Below are positions 9,614 to 20,888 of a stretch of DNA of 64,000 nucleotides, piece after piece. The DNA comes from Streptomyces sp. SM11 (GTDB taxonomy: Bacteria > Actinomycetota > Actinomycetes > Streptomycetales > Streptomycetaceae). The stretch lies in NCBI RefSeq assembly GCF_002910905.1, contig NZ_NEUE01000307.1, positions 1-64,000 on the forward strand, read 5' to 3'. Made by a program: the position numbers and the translations under genes. Below the pieces are notes generated by a model. The model was given only the letters and a program-made list of their open reading frames with translations, did no database searches and was not told the origin of the DNA. How positions within the stretch are numbered: the stretch's first letter is position 1; every line of letters starts with the position of its first letter.

Positions 9614-10279
9614 TCACAGTCGCTTGACCCCCTTGATCCTGCCCGCGCGGGCGGCGCGGTTGCGGGCGGCCTTGACGCGCAGGCCGCCGCGCTGGTTGCC
9701 GATCCGCAGACCGGTGCCCGAGGCGAGCCAGCCTGCGGCGACGTCGTTGCCGCCGGACGAGGCCTCGGCGAGCGGGTCGTTCTCGGTGCGTCTGGCCAGC
9801 GCCATGATGAGCGGCACAGTGAAGGGCGCCAGCAGCAGGTCGTAGATCGCGGCCGTGAACAGCAGGCTGCCCAGGCCCACATGGCGGGCGGCGGTGTCGC
9901 CGACGAGCGCGCCGACTCCCGCGTACAGCAGGGTCGTGCCGATCGCGGCGGCGACGACCACGGCCATCGGGGCGAAGGCCGACTTCAGCTGCCCGTTCTC
10001 CGGCCGGGCCAGGCCCGCGAGGTAGCCGATGACGCAGAGCACCAGGGCGTAGCGCCCGGCGGCGTGGTCGGCGGGCGGGGCGAGATCCGCGAGGAGGCCC
10101 GCGCCGAAGCCGATGAGGGAGCCGCTGACGGGCCCGTACACGAAGGCGAGTCCGAGGACGGTGAGGAGCAGCAGGTCGGGGACGGCGCCGGGGAGCTGGA
10201 GGCGGGCGAGGACGGAGACCTGGACGACGAGGGCGACCACGACCAGGGCGGTGGAGAGCAGAGTCCGGTTGATGCGCAT
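9614..10279 (-). CDS. mreD: Rod shape-determining membrane protein MreD
   Basis: 221 residues with about five membrane spans and a typical MreD N-terminus (MRINRTLLSTALVVVALVVQVSVLARL; GAVPDLLLLTVLGLAFVYGPVSG). It links MreC to the wall-synthesis enzymes. The C-terminal 60 residues are hydrophilic and basic, longer than in rod-shaped bacteria, as is common in streptomycetes. It starts 11 bp after mreC ends. The 99-bp spacer to mrdA holds no gene. In Streptomyces this protein acts mainly in spore-wall synthesis rather than tip growth (established for the genus, not seen here). Confidence 0.92.
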   Translation of the reverse strand: MRINRTLLSTALVVVALVVQVSVLARLQLPGAVPDLLLLTVLGLAFVYGPVSGSLIGFGAGLLADLAPPADHAAGRYALVLCVIGYLAGLARPENGQLKSAFAPMAVVVAAAIGTTLLYAGVGALVGDTAARHVGLGSLLFTAAIYDLLLAPFTVPLIMALARRTENDPLAEASSGGNDVAAGWLASGTGLRIGNQRGGLRVKAARNRAARAGRIKGVKRL

Positions 10280-10290
10280 GGGGATCAGCT

Positions 10291-11340
10291 CTACTCCTGG
10301 TCGTTGGCCGCGTTGTCGGGTTGGGCGTTGCCCTGCTGGTCGCCCGCCGCGTCACCGGCGGCGTCGCCGCCCGGCTTCTCGTTGATGTTGCCGACGACCT
10401 TGCCGGAGCCGTCGACGAGGTCGCCGTTGGGCTGGACCGTGACGGTGACCGTGGGGGTCGGCTTCGGCTTCGTCTTGACGGGCTTCTTGGGCAGGACCGT
10501 GTCGCGCGGGTCCTCGCGGGGCGCCTGCACGACGACGCCGACGATGTCGAGCTTGGTGAACCCGACGTACGGCTTCACGTAGACGGTCCGGGTCAGTGCG
10601 CCGCCGGAGGGGTCGACGCGGACGACCTCGCCGACCGGGACGCCGGGCACGAAGGGCTTGTCCTTGCTGGAGCCGAAGGTGACCAGCCGGTCGCCGGCCT
10701 TCACCTTCGCCTTGCCGTTGAGGAACTGCACCGACAGCGGGCGCGAGCCCTGGCCGGTGGCGAAGCCGAGCTCGTCGGTCTTCTCCATCCGGGTGCCGAC
10801 GGTGAAGTCGGGGTCGTTGGCGAGCAGGACCGTCGCGGTGCTGGGGCCGACGGTGGTGACCCGACCGACCAGCCCCTCCCCGTTGAGGACGGTCATGTCG
10901 CGGCGGATGCCGTCGTCCGATCCGGCGTCGATGGTGACCGTCCAGGAGAAGCCCTGGGCCGCTCCTATGGCGATGACCTCGGCGCCCTTGATGCCGTACT
11001 GCCCGGCGCCGGCGTTCTTCAGCATGGCGTCGAGCTGGCGGACCCGGCTGTTGGTGCGGTCGTCGCTGCCGAGCTTGGCCTTCAGCGCGGCGTTCTCCTG
11101 CTCCAGGGCGGAGATCCGGTCGTGCCGGTTGCCGGAGTCCCGCACCGCGCCTATGGCGTTGCCCACCGGGTCGACCGCGGCCGCGACGCCGTTCTCGACC
11201 GGCCCGAAGACGGTGGCCGCGGCCTGCCGTGCGCCGTCGACCGGTGACTTCTCGCCGCCTCGGATATCCACCGTGATCAGGGCGAATGCGATGGCGATCA
11301 GCAGCACCAGGAGCAGCCGGCTCTCTCGTGTGTCCCTCAC
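10291..11340 (-). CDS. mreC: Rod shape-determining protein MreC
   Basis: 349 residues. One membrane helix at about residues 8-25, a short coiled coil (residues 75-95, ISALEQENAALKAKLG), then the beta-barrel MreC domain (GQGSRPLSVQFLNGKAKVKAGDRLVTFGSS; VPVGEV). The last 70 residues are Thr/Pro/Asp/Asn-rich and probably disordered, an extension beyond the classic family length. The GTG start at 11340 has only a distant AGGAAGG. A hairpin and 165 bp separate it from mreB, so it may have its own promoter or be transcribed partly by read-through from mreB. Confidence 0.93.
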   Translation of the reverse strand: MRDTRESRLLLVLLIAIAFALITVDIRGGEKSPVDGARQAAATVFGPVENGVAAAVDPVGNAIGAVRDSGNRHDRISALEQENAALKAKLGSDDRTNSRVRQLDAMLKNAGAGQYGIKGAEVIAIGAAQGFSWTVTIDAGSDDGIRRDMTVLNGEGLVGRVTTVGPSTATVLLANDPDFTVGTRMEKTDELGFATGQGSRPLSVQFLNGKAKVKAGDRLVTFGSSKDKPFVPGVPVGEVVRVDPSGGALTRTVYVKPYVGFTKLDIVGVVVQAPREDPRDTVLPKKPVKTKPKPTPTVTVTVQPNGDLVDGSGKVVGNINEKPGGDAAGDAAGDQQGNAQPDNAANDQE

Positions 11341-11450
11341 GTGCGGCGGCCGTGCCTTCCTCGTCGGAATGTTCGTGCCTGTTTGTACGTGGCTGTCGTT
11401 GCGTCAGCACCCGCGTGCCTCGGTACGTGTACAGCAACGGTCTGACTCAA

Positions 11451-11491
11451 CGATCCGGCGGGCGGAGCCGCGGCGTCCGCGCGCCGGATCG
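11451..11491 (-). terminator. Hairpin between mreB and mreC
   Basis: A perfect 10-bp stem (CGATCCGGCG / CGCCGGATCG) with a 21-nt GC-rich loop sits 15 bp after the mreB stop. No U-run follows, as is usual in high-GC actinobacteria. It may partly uncouple mreB from mreCD. Confidence 0.5.
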
Positions 11492-11505
11492 GTTGATGTT
11501 CCGTC

Positions 11506-12525
<1,020 letters not shown>

Positions 12526-12756
12526 TGAGTTCCCCTTGTTCCCCATGAGGATGCGTCGGGCCTTCCCAAGAAGCGAGGATGGCTTGTTCTGGTAGGCGAG
12601 TTTGGCGCTACGGGCGTGGAAGCTTCCATCGTAATGCCGTATGCACGGACACAGCGCGAGGATCCTTCGCCATGGCGAGCGGAACGTGTGCCCGTCCTAC
12701 CCATGGTGACGTTACGTCGGAGGGATGCGTTCCCGCGATCCCGAACCCTATGCGGA

Positions 12757-12784
12757 GGGGCGACCGAATTACTTCGGTCGCCCC
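12757..12784 (-). terminator. ndk terminator hairpin
   Basis: A perfect 12-bp stem (GGGGCGACCGAA / TTCGGTCGCCCC) with a 4-nt loop begins 30 bp past the ndk stop. The rest of the ndk-mreB gap (12526-12813) should carry the mreB promoter. I see no gene in it. Confidence 0.75.
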
Positions 12785-12813
12785 AGGCGTACAGCGCTGT
12801 TTGGCCGATCAGG

Positions 12814-13227
12814 TCAGGAAAGTCCCGGGAAGAAAAGCTTCAGTTCTCGCTCCGCGGACTCCTCGGAGTCCGAGGCGTGGATGAGGTTCTCGCGGGTGAT
12901 CGTGCCGAAGTCACCGCGGATGGAGCCGGGCGCGGCGGCGATCGGGTCGGTGGGGCCGGCCAGGGCACGGACGCCCTCGATGACCCGCTCGCCTTCGGCC
13001 ACCAGGGCGACGACGGGGCCGGATGCCATGAACTCCACGAGCGGCTCGTAGAACGGGCGGCCCTTGTGCTCGCCGTAGTGCTGCTCCAGCGTCTCCTGGT
13101 CCAGGGTGCGCAGCTCCAGCGCGGTGATCCGCCAGTCCGCCTTGCGCTCGATGCGGCCGACGATCTCGCCGATCAGGCCACGGCGGACCGCGTCGGGCTT
13201 GAGCAGGACGAGAGTGCGCTGAGTCAT
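12814..13227 (-). CDS. ndk: Nucleoside diphosphate kinase
   Basis: 137 residues, full length for the family. It transfers the gamma-phosphate of ATP to nucleoside diphosphates through a phosphohistidine. The active-site block is present (GDFGTITRENLIHASDSEESAERE, His in NLIHASDS), as is the N-terminal TLVLLKPDAVRRGLIGEI. AAGGAG lies six bases before the ATG. It is a single-gene unit here, between a hairpin and a 194-bp gap with a tandem duplication. Confidence 0.97.
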   Translation of the reverse strand: MTQRTLVLLKPDAVRRGLIGEIVGRIERKADWRITALELRTLDQETLEQHYGEHKGRPFYEPLVEFMASGPVVALVAEGERVIEGVRALAGPTDPIAAAPGSIRGDFGTITRENLIHASDSEESAERELKLFFPGLS

Positions 13228-13342
13228 GTACGGCTCCTTGCAAGGCCAGGCATACGGGTGCGGTGAGGGCGAGATTACAGGGGTACGGAGACGGGTCTGC
13301 GCCCGGGTTCACCGAGGGTCACCTTCGGGCCCCGGATTTCCG

Positions 13343-13386
13343 GGGCCCCGGGGGCCAGGTTCCAGGGCCCCGGGGGCCAGGTTCCA
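13343..13386. repeat. 22-bp tandem duplication upstream of ndk
   Basis: Two adjacent identical 22-bp copies (13343-13364 and 13365-13386) made of GGGCCCC, GGGGGCC and AGGTTCCA blocks, followed by a partial third copy. It lies in the 194-bp gap between DUF4233 and ndk. It is also rich in self-complementary G/C runs, so it may form a hairpin at the end of the folC-DUF4233 transcript. Confidence 0.7.
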
Positions 13387-13421
13387 GGGCCCGGGCAGGC
13401 GGCTCCGGTGGGCTCATGGCC

Positions 13422-13775
13422 TCAGGCCGCGGCCTCGCCGGCTTCCTGCTCGGCGGCCCAGTTGGCCTTGGCCTCGTCGATCTTGCGGCCGTAGTGGATC
13501 GAGGCCCACCACAGACCGCCGAAGGCCAGCCCCAGGATGAACATCGTCGGGACCACGAAACCGCTCAGGACCAGCGCGATCTGCAGTGCCCAGCCCAGCT
13601 GGACACCGCCGGGCCGGGTGATCATCCCGCACAGCAGCACGGACAGGGCCATGCCGATGCCGCACACCGTCCAGACCACGGCCATGGAGGCGTCGTCCAG
13701 CTTCATCGCGACGAGACCGGCGAAGCCGATCACGAAGAACTCGCCGATCAGTGTCGAGGCGCAGAGCGTCCGCAT
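13422..13775 (-). CDS. DUF4233 domain-containing small membrane protein
   Basis: 117 residues with three or four hydrophobic segments (FFVIGFAGLVAM, MAVVWTVCGIGMALSVLL, IALVLSGFVVPTMFILGLAFGGLWW) and a short charged Ala/Glu-rich C-terminus. The DUF4233 family occurs in actinobacteria immediately after folC, as here, with only 7 bp between the folC stop and this ATG. The two are probably co-transcribed. Function is unknown. Confidence 0.82.
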   Translation of the reverse strand: MRTLCASTLIGEFFVIGFAGLVAMKLDDASMAVVWTVCGIGMALSVLLCGMITRPGGVQLGWALQIALVLSGFVVPTMFILGLAFGGLWWASIHYGRKIDEAKANWAAEQEAGEAAA

Positions 13776-13782
13776 CGGTGTC

Positions 13783-15306
13783 TCAGCCCCTTCCCAGCAG
13801 CAGCCGGGCTTCGCCGACCGTGATCACGGATCCGGTCACCAGCACCCCGGCGCCCGCGTACTCGTCGTCCTCCTCGGCCAGCGTGATCGCCGCCTCCAGC
13901 GCGTCGTCGAGACGCGGCTCGACCTGGACCCGGTCGTCGCCGAAGACCTCGACGGCGACGGCGGCCAGCTCGTCCGCGTCCATCGCGCGGGGCGTGGAGT
14001 TCTGCGTGACGACGATCTCGGCGAAGATCGGCTCGAAGGCCTCCAGGAGCCCGCGGGCGTCCTTGTCGCCGCTCGTTCCGACCACGCCGATCAGCCGGGA
14101 GAAGCTGAACGCCTCGGAGATGCCGTCCGCCGCAGCCTTGGCTCCCGCCGGGTTGTGCGCGGCGTCCAGCACGACGGTCGGGCTGGAGCGCACGACCTCC
14201 AGACGGCCGGGCGAGAGCACCGAGGCGAACGCCTTGCGGATCGCGTCGATGTCGAGGGAGCGGGCCTGCTCGGCGCCGATGCCGAAGAACGCCTCGACGG
14301 CGGCGAGCGCGACGGCCGCGTTGTGCGCCTGGTGGGCCCCGTACAGCGGGAGGAAGACCCCCTCGTACTCGCCGCCCAGCCCGCGCAGGGTCAGCAGCTG
14401 TCCGCCGACCGCGATCTCGCGCGAGGTGACGCCGAACTCCATGCCCTCGCGGGCCACGGTGGCGTCCACCTCGACGGCCTTCTTCAGCATCACCTGCGCG
14501 GCGTCCACCGGCTGCTGCGCCAGGATGACCGTGGCGCCCTGCTTGATGACCCCGGCCTTCTCCCCGGCGATCTCGGCCGGTGTGGTGCCGAGCCGGTCGG
14601 TGTGGTCCAGCGAGATCGGGGTGACGACGGCGACCGTGGAGTCGATGACGTTGGTGGCGTCCCAGGTGCCGCCCATGCCGACCTCGACGACCGCCACGTC
14701 GACGGGCGCGTCGGCGAAGGCCGCGTACGCCATTCCGGTGAGGACCTCGAAGAAGGAGAGCCGGTAGGGCTGCTGGGCGTCGACCATCTCGACGTACGGC
14801 TTGACGTCCTCGTACGTCTCGATGAAGCGCTCGGGCTCGATCGGGGAACCGTCGAGGCTGATCCGCTCGGTGATCGACTGGACGTGCGGGGAGGTGTAGC
14901 GGCCGGTGCGCAGCTCGAAGGCGTTGAGCAGGGCCTCGATCATGCGGGCCGTGCTGGTCTTGCCGTTCGTGCCGGTGATGTGGATGGAGGGGTAGGCGCG
15001 CTGCGGCTCGCCGAGGACGTCCATCAGCGCGGCGATGCGCGTGACGGACGGCTCCAGCTTGGTCTCACCCCAGCGTCCGGCGAGCTCCTGCTCCACCGCG
15101 CGCAGCGCCTTGTCGGTCTCGGGGTCGGCCGGGCGGGCCGGGACCGCTTCGCCCTGCGGGTGGCCCGAGTGGGCGCGCAGCGTGCGGCTCCCGGCCTCGA
15201 TCACCGCCAGGTCGGGGTCGCGCTGGGTCGCTTCGTCGACGATCTCCTCGAAGGTGTCGTCGGGATCGGACGCGTCGTGCCGGTCTGAAGGGCGGGGCTC
15301 ACTCAC
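13783..15306 (-). CDS. folC: Bifunctional folylpolyglutamate / dihydrofolate synthase
   Basis: 507 residues. The Mur-ligase-type ATP-binding loop is clear (ITGTNGKTSTARMIEALL, near residue 115), followed by GRYTSPHVQSITERI, VVEVGMGGTWDATNVI and the C-terminal LDAAHNPAGAKAAADG motif. It adds glutamates to folates and, in bacteria with a single FolC, also makes dihydrofolate. The N-terminal 70 residues before SVTRIAALMDVLGEP are acidic and longer than in E. coli, as is usual in streptomycetes. The GTG start is 135 bp from the valS stop. Confidence 0.93.
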   Translation of the reverse strand: MSEPRPSDRHDASDPDDTFEEIVDEATQRDPDLAVIEAGSRTLRAHSGHPQGEAVPARPADPETDKALRAVEQELAGRWGETKLEPSVTRIAALMDVLGEPQRAYPSIHITGTNGKTSTARMIEALLNAFELRTGRYTSPHVQSITERISLDGSPIEPERFIETYEDVKPYVEMVDAQQPYRLSFFEVLTGMAYAAFADAPVDVAVVEVGMGGTWDATNVIDSTVAVVTPISLDHTDRLGTTPAEIAGEKAGVIKQGATVILAQQPVDAAQVMLKKAVEVDATVAREGMEFGVTSREIAVGGQLLTLRGLGGEYEGVFLPLYGAHQAHNAAVALAAVEAFFGIGAEQARSLDIDAIRKAFASVLSPGRLEVVRSSPTVVLDAAHNPAGAKAAADGISEAFSFSRLIGVVGTSGDKDARGLLEAFEPIFAEIVVTQNSTPRAMDADELAAVAVEVFGDDRVQVEPRLDDALEAAITLAEEDDEYAGAGVLVTGSVITVGEARLLLGRG

Positions 15307-15387
15307 GCGCCCAGTCTACGGATGGGCGCCGACATCGCACGCAGCGCCCGGCACAGTGCGGAGCGGCGGGACCCGGAGGGCGTACGG

Positions 15388-15429
15388 CGAAGCCCCCGCG
15401 CCCCGGTCGGTCGGGGTGCGGGGGCTTCG
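15388..15429 (-). terminator. valS terminator hairpin
   Basis: An 18-bp inverted repeat with one mismatch and a 6-nt loop (arms starting CGAAGCCCCCG and ending CGGGGGCTTCG) begins 13 bp beyond the valS stop. Confidence 0.8.
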
Positions 15430-15441
15430 TCCTGAAGCTGA

Positions 15442-18063
15442 TCAGCTCTGCGGGAGGCCCGCCAGCTGGGCGCCGATCCGCTCGATGTCGGCCTCGGCCT
15501 TGGCGAGCCGGCCACGGATCTTGTCGACCACGTTGTCCGGGGCCTTGGCCAGGAAGGCTTCGTTGCCGAGCTTCCCGGTGGCCTGGGCCTTCTCCTTCCG
15601 CGCGGCCTCCAGGTCCTTCGTGAGGCGCTTGCGCTCGGCCGCCACGTCGATCGTGCCGGACAGGTCCAGGGCGACGGTGGTCCCGGCGACCGGGAGGGAC
15701 GCGGTGGCCTGGAAGTCGTCCCCGGCGGGCTGGAGCCGCAGGAGCTGGCGGATGGCCGCCTCGTGCGGGGCGAGCTCCGTGCCGGTCAGGGTCAGCCGGG
15801 CCGGGACCTTCTGGCCGGGCTGGAGGCCCTGGTCGTTGCGGAAGCGGCGGACCTCGGTGACGACCTGCTGGACCAGCTCGATCTCCTTCTCGGCCGCGTC
15901 GTCGCGGAAGCCGGAGTCGCCCGGCCACTCGGCGATGACGATCGACTCGCGCCCGGTGAGCGCGGTCCACAGCGCCTCCGTGACGAACGGGACGATCGGG
16001 TGCAGCAGCCGCAGCATCACGTCCAGGACCTCGCCGAGGACCCGGCCGGAGACCTCGGCCGGGCGGCCGCCCGCGAAGAACGTGGTCTTGGACAGCTCGA
16101 CGTACCAGTCGAAGACCTCGTCCCACGCGAAGTGGCGCAGGGACTCACTGATCTTGGCGAACTGGAAGTCGTCGTAGAACGCGTCGACGTCCGCGACCGT
16201 CTTGTTCAGTCGGGACAGGATCCAGCGGTCGGTGACCGACATCTCCTCGACCGCGGGCAGGTCGCCCTCGATCGTGGCGCCGTTCATCAGGGCGAAGCGG
16301 GTGGCGTTCCAGATCTTGTTGGAGAACTTCGCCGAGCCCTGGACCCACTCCTCGCCGATCGGGACGTCGGTGCCGGGGTTGGCGCCGCGCGCGAGGGTGA
16401 AGCGCAGGGCGTCGGAGCCGTACTTGTCCATCCAGTCCAGCGGGTTGACCACGTTGCCGAAGGACTTCGACATCTTCTTGCCGTGCTCGTCGCGGACCAT
16501 GCCGTGCAGGACGATGGTGGAGAACGGCGGGACGCCGTCGTTGACGTACAGGCCGAACATCATCATCCGGGCGACCCAGAAGAAGAGGATGTCGTAGCCG
16601 GTGACCAGGACGGAGTTCGGATAGAACTTCGCGAGGCTGTCGGTCCGTTCGGGCCAGCCGAGGGTGGAGAACGGCCACAGGCCCGAGGAGAACCAGGTGT
16701 CCAGGACATCGCTGTCCTGGGTCCAGCCCTCGCCGGTGGGCGCCTCGTCGTCCGGTCCGACGCAGACGACCTCGCCGTTCGGGCCGTACCAGACGGGGAT
16801 GCGGTGGCCCCACCAGAGCTGGCGCGAGATCGTCCAGTCGTGGAGGTTGTCGACCCAGTCGAAGTAGCGCTTCTCCATCTCCTGCGGGTGGATCTTGACG
16901 CTGCCGTCGCGGACCGCGTCGCCGGCGGCCTTGGCGAGCGGGGCGACCTTGACCCACCACTGGAGGGAGAGACGCGGCTCGATGGTGGTCTTGCAGCGCG
17001 AGCAGTGCCCGACAGAGTGGACGTAGGGCCGCTTCTCGGCGACGATCCGGCCCTCGGCGCGCAGTGCGGCGACGATGGCGGAGCGGGCCTCCAGGCGGTC
17101 CAGCCCCTGGAAGGGGCCGGGGACGGTGATGACCGCGCGCTCGTCCAGAACGGTGAGGAACGGCAGGTCGTGGCGTTTGCCGATCTCGAAGTCGTTCGGG
17201 TCGTGCGCGGGCGTCACCTTGACGGCGCCGGTGCCGAACTCGGGGTCGACGTGGTGGTCGGCGACGACGGGGATCGTGCGGTCGGTCAGCGGCAGGTTGA
17301 TCTGCTTGCCGACCAGGTGCTTGTAGCGCTCGTCGTCTGGGTGGACGGCGACGGCGGTGTCACCGAGCATCGTCTCGGCGCGGGTGGTGGCGACGACGAT
17401 GGTCTCGTCCCCGTCCCCGTACGTCATCGAGACGAGCTCGCCGTCGTCCTCCTGGTACTCCACCTCGATGTCGGAGATCGCGGTGAGACAGCGGGGGCAC
17501 CAGTTGATGATGCGCTCGGCGCGGTAGATCAGCCCGTCGTCGTACATCTGCTTGAAGACGGTCTGGACGGCCTTGGACAGGCCCTCGTCCATGGTGAAGC
17601 GCTCACGGGACCAGGCGACGCCCTCGCCCAGGCGGCGCATCTGGCCGGAGATCTGGCCGCCGGACTCGTTCTTCCACTTCCAGACGCGCTCGACGAAGGC
17701 CTCGCGGCCCAGGTCGTGGCGGGACTTGCCCTCCTTGCCGAGCTCGCGCTCGACGACGTTCTGGGTGGCGATGCCGGCGTGGTCCATGCCCGGCTGGTAG
17801 AGCGCCTCGTAGCCCTGCATCCGCTTCCGGCGGACGAGGGCGTCAATCAGGGTGTGCTCGAAGGCGTGGCCCAGGTGGAGGGATCCGGTGACGTTCGGCG
17901 GCGGGATGACGATGCTGTAGGGCGGCTTGTCGCTGTGCTCGTCGGCTTCGAAGTAACCACGCTCTACCCAGCGCTCGTACAGCTTCCCCTCTACATCGGC
18001 CGGCGCGTACTGGGTCGGCAGTTCGGGGTTGCTGGCTGGCTGCTGCGATGAGTTCTCGGTCAC
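15442..18063 (-). CDS. valS: Valyl-tRNA synthetase
   Basis: 873 residues. It charges tRNA-Val. The class I motifs are present: HIGH as HLGH (PPPNVTGSLHLGHAF) and KMSKS (KKMSKSFGNVVNPLDW). The editing domain lies between them, the tRNA-binding helical domain follows, and the C-terminal 65 residues form the coiled-coil arm typical of ValRS (DVAAERKRLTKDLEAARKEKAQ). I chose GTG at 18063, giving MTENSSQQPASNPELPTQYAP, which matches the usual streptomycete N-terminus. Another GTG lies 11 codons upstream. Neither has a strong Shine-Dalgarno. I saw no T-box leader in the 338-bp upstream gap. Confidence 0.95.
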   Translation of the reverse strand: MTENSSQQPASNPELPTQYAPADVEGKLYERWVERGYFEADEHSDKPPYSIVIPPPNVTGSLHLGHAFEHTLIDALVRRKRMQGYEALYQPGMDHAGIATQNVVERELGKEGKSRHDLGREAFVERVWKWKNESGGQISGQMRRLGEGVAWSRERFTMDEGLSKAVQTVFKQMYDDGLIYRAERIINWCPRCLTAISDIEVEYQEDDGELVSMTYGDGDETIVVATTRAETMLGDTAVAVHPDDERYKHLVGKQINLPLTDRTIPVVADHHVDPEFGTGAVKVTPAHDPNDFEIGKRHDLPFLTVLDERAVITVPGPFQGLDRLEARSAIVAALRAEGRIVAEKRPYVHSVGHCSRCKTTIEPRLSLQWWVKVAPLAKAAGDAVRDGSVKIHPQEMEKRYFDWVDNLHDWTISRQLWWGHRIPVWYGPNGEVVCVGPDDEAPTGEGWTQDSDVLDTWFSSGLWPFSTLGWPERTDSLAKFYPNSVLVTGYDILFFWVARMMMFGLYVNDGVPPFSTIVLHGMVRDEHGKKMSKSFGNVVNPLDWMDKYGSDALRFTLARGANPGTDVPIGEEWVQGSAKFSNKIWNATRFALMNGATIEGDLPAVEEMSVTDRWILSRLNKTVADVDAFYDDFQFAKISESLRHFAWDEVFDWYVELSKTTFFAGGRPAEVSGRVLGEVLDVMLRLLHPIVPFVTEALWTALTGRESIVIAEWPGDSGFRDDAAEKEIELVQQVVTEVRRFRNDQGLQPGQKVPARLTLTGTELAPHEAAIRQLLRLQPAGDDFQATASLPVAGTTVALDLSGTIDVAAERKRLTKDLEAARKEKAQATGKLGNEAFLAKAPDNVVDKIRGRLAKAEADIERIGAQLAGLPQS

Positions 18064-18178
18064 GGGAGACAGTTTAGGGCCGTCACAGCTCTGCACTGAA
18101 ACGGATTGGTTCAGTAACGGTGTCCGGCTCGGTCCCCCATGTCAGGACGGCTTCCGTCAGGATGTTCGCAACGCATAA

Positions 18179-18377
18179 GGACCGACCGGCTCGTGGAGGG
18201 CGGGAGAAGGAGCGGGGCTGGGTGCGTGCAGCTGCACGGCGGAGGATTGAGTCAACGCGGATGGGGCCTCCCCTGCTCGAGCGAAGCCGAGAGCTTGGGG
18301 AAGTTGGTGATTGACGACAACGCCGCAGATGCGCGTGCCCAGCCCCGCGACGCCGCCCTTCACGAGTCGGTCGGTCC
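18179..18377. repeat. Long inverted-repeat element (MITE-like or structured RNA)
   Basis: The ends (18179-18203 and 18353-18377) form a 25-bp inverted repeat starting GGACCGACCG, with two mismatches. Both mismatches become G-U pairs if the plus strand is transcribed. Further in, GCGGGGCTGGG is matched by CCCAGCCCCGC, so the complementarity runs on for about 20 more bases with small bulges. At the centre is another hairpin (18270-18300, CCCCTGCTCG ... CGAGAGCTTGGGG). The unit lies in the divergent valS / proline-rich-protein gap and ends 10 bp before the Shine-Dalgarno of the next gene. I see no clear target duplication. Confidence 0.65.
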
Positions 18378-18401
18378 GAGAATTCTGGAGGGGACACCGC
18401 A

Positions 18402-19421
18402 ATGAGCTACAACCAGCCGGGCCCGTACGGCGGGCAGCCGCCGCAGGGCCAGCCCGGACCGTACGGACAGCAGCCGGGCCCGTACGGCGCCCCGCCGCCC
18501 CAGGGCCCCCCGCAGGGCCAGCCCGGCTACGGTTACCCGCAGCAGGCCCCGCAGGGCGTCCCCCCGCAGCAGCCGAACCCGTACGGGCAGCCCCCGCAGC
18601 AGCCGCAGGGTTACGGCTACCCGCAGGCCCAGCAGCCGGGCCCGCACGGCCAGCAGCCGCCCGCGCCTCCGCACGGCCAGCAGCCGCCCGCGCCTCCGTA
18701 CGGCGGACAGCTGCCGCAGCAGCCGAAGAAGAAGACCGGGTTGATCATCGGTGGCGCCGTGGTGGCGCTGGCGGTCATCGCGGGCGGGGTGTACTTCCTG
18801 ACCTCCGGTGGCGGCAACAGTGACGTGGCGGACTCCACGAAGGGGTACAAGCTGACACCCCCGGCCTCCGTGGAGGACTACACGAAGGACCCGTCCAAGC
18901 CCGCGCCGTCCGGCCCGGTCACCGGCGAGGACAAGGCCGAGGCCGAGGCCATGGGGGTCAAGAACGCCAACAAGGCAGGGGCCCAGTACCAGAGCGGCAC
19001 CAAGGACAACCCCCTCACCCAGAAGGCGCTCATCTTCGAGGGCGTCTGGGGTGAGGTGTCGGACCCGGCGAAGACGCTCGACAATGCCTTCGTCAAGGCC
19101 GAGAAGAACATGACGAAGAACACCGGCAGCAACAACACCGTCTCCCTGGTGGGCAGCCCCAATGAGTTCAAGCCGGACGGCTTCGACGGTGCGCTGATGA
19201 AGTGCCAGGACCTCAAGGTGGTCAACGACAAGGCCGACGGCACCGCCGCGAAGGGGCCGAAGGAGTTCACCATTCCGGTGTGCGTGTGGGCCGACTACAG
19301 CACGGTCGGCATCGTGGGGAATGTCGATATCGGCTCGGCACTGACGGGTAAGGCCCTGCCTCAGGAGGAGGCGGCCGCCCTCGCCGCCAAGCTCTACAAC
19401 ACCTCCCGCAGCAAGATCTGA
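18402..19421 (+). CDS. Proline/glutamine/glycine-rich single-pass membrane protein
   Basis: 339 residues. The first 105 are a low-complexity cytosolic region of PYG, QQPGP and PPQ repeats. A KKK stop-transfer edge precedes one membrane helix (residues 112-132, GLIIGGAVVALAVIAGGVYFL). An extracellular domain of about 200 residues follows, with two cysteines (MKCQDL and IPVCVWAD) that could form a disulphide. This architecture is common among streptomycete envelope proteins of unknown function. GGAGGGG lies eight bases before the ATG. It stands alone, behind the long inverted repeat and before a perfect terminator. Confidence 0.85.
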   Translation: MSYNQPGPYGGQPPQGQPGPYGQQPGPYGAPPPQGPPQGQPGYGYPQQAPQGVPPQQPNPYGQPPQQPQGYGYPQAQQPGPHGQQPPAPPHGQQPPAPPYGGQLPQQPKKKTGLIIGGAVVALAVIAGGVYFLTSGGGNSDVADSTKGYKLTPPASVEDYTKDPSKPAPSGPVTGEDKAEAEAMGVKNANKAGAQYQSGTKDNPLTQKALIFEGVWGEVSDPAKTLDNAFVKAEKNMTKNTGSNNTVSLVGSPNEFKPDGFDGALMKCQDLKVVNDKADGTAAKGPKEFTIPVCVWADYSTVGIVGNVDIGSALTGKALPQEEAAALAAKLYNTSRSKI

Positions 19422-19430
19422 CCGCTCAAC

Positions 19431-19474
19431 GCCGAAGGGGCGCTCACCGGTCGACCGGTGAGCGCCCCTTCGGC
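19431..19474. terminator. Bidirectional terminator between convergent genes
   Basis: A perfect 20-bp stem (GCCGAAGGGGCGCTCACCGG and its complement) around a TCGA loop. It serves the plus-strand proline-rich gene (stop at 19421) and minus-strand clpX (stop at 19498). Confidence 0.9.
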
Positions 19475-19497
19475 GTATGCCGTGCTGCTACGTGCCG

Positions 19498-20796
<1,299 letters not shown>

Positions 20797-20888
20797 GAGG
20801 TGCTTCCCCTTCGCCTGGGAGACGCCTGGTTCAGCGCCTCCTGGTGCCTCTGTCCGACGGTACCTTGCCTGGGCCCCCGTTCGGGCCC

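Noticed and set aside
7364..10582. 1072-codon plus-strand frame over mrdA, mreD and mreC
   Set aside because: A complementary shadow of three recognised genes without family features.
18064..18401. T-box or other aminoacyl-tRNA leader for valS
   Set aside because: No T-box core sequence or specifier hairpin could be found; actinobacterial T-boxes are known mainly for ileS.
18139..18405. Small ORFs on both strands of the valS divergent gap
   Set aside because: They fall on the two arms of a long inverted repeat, which explains the similar peptides; no start signals.
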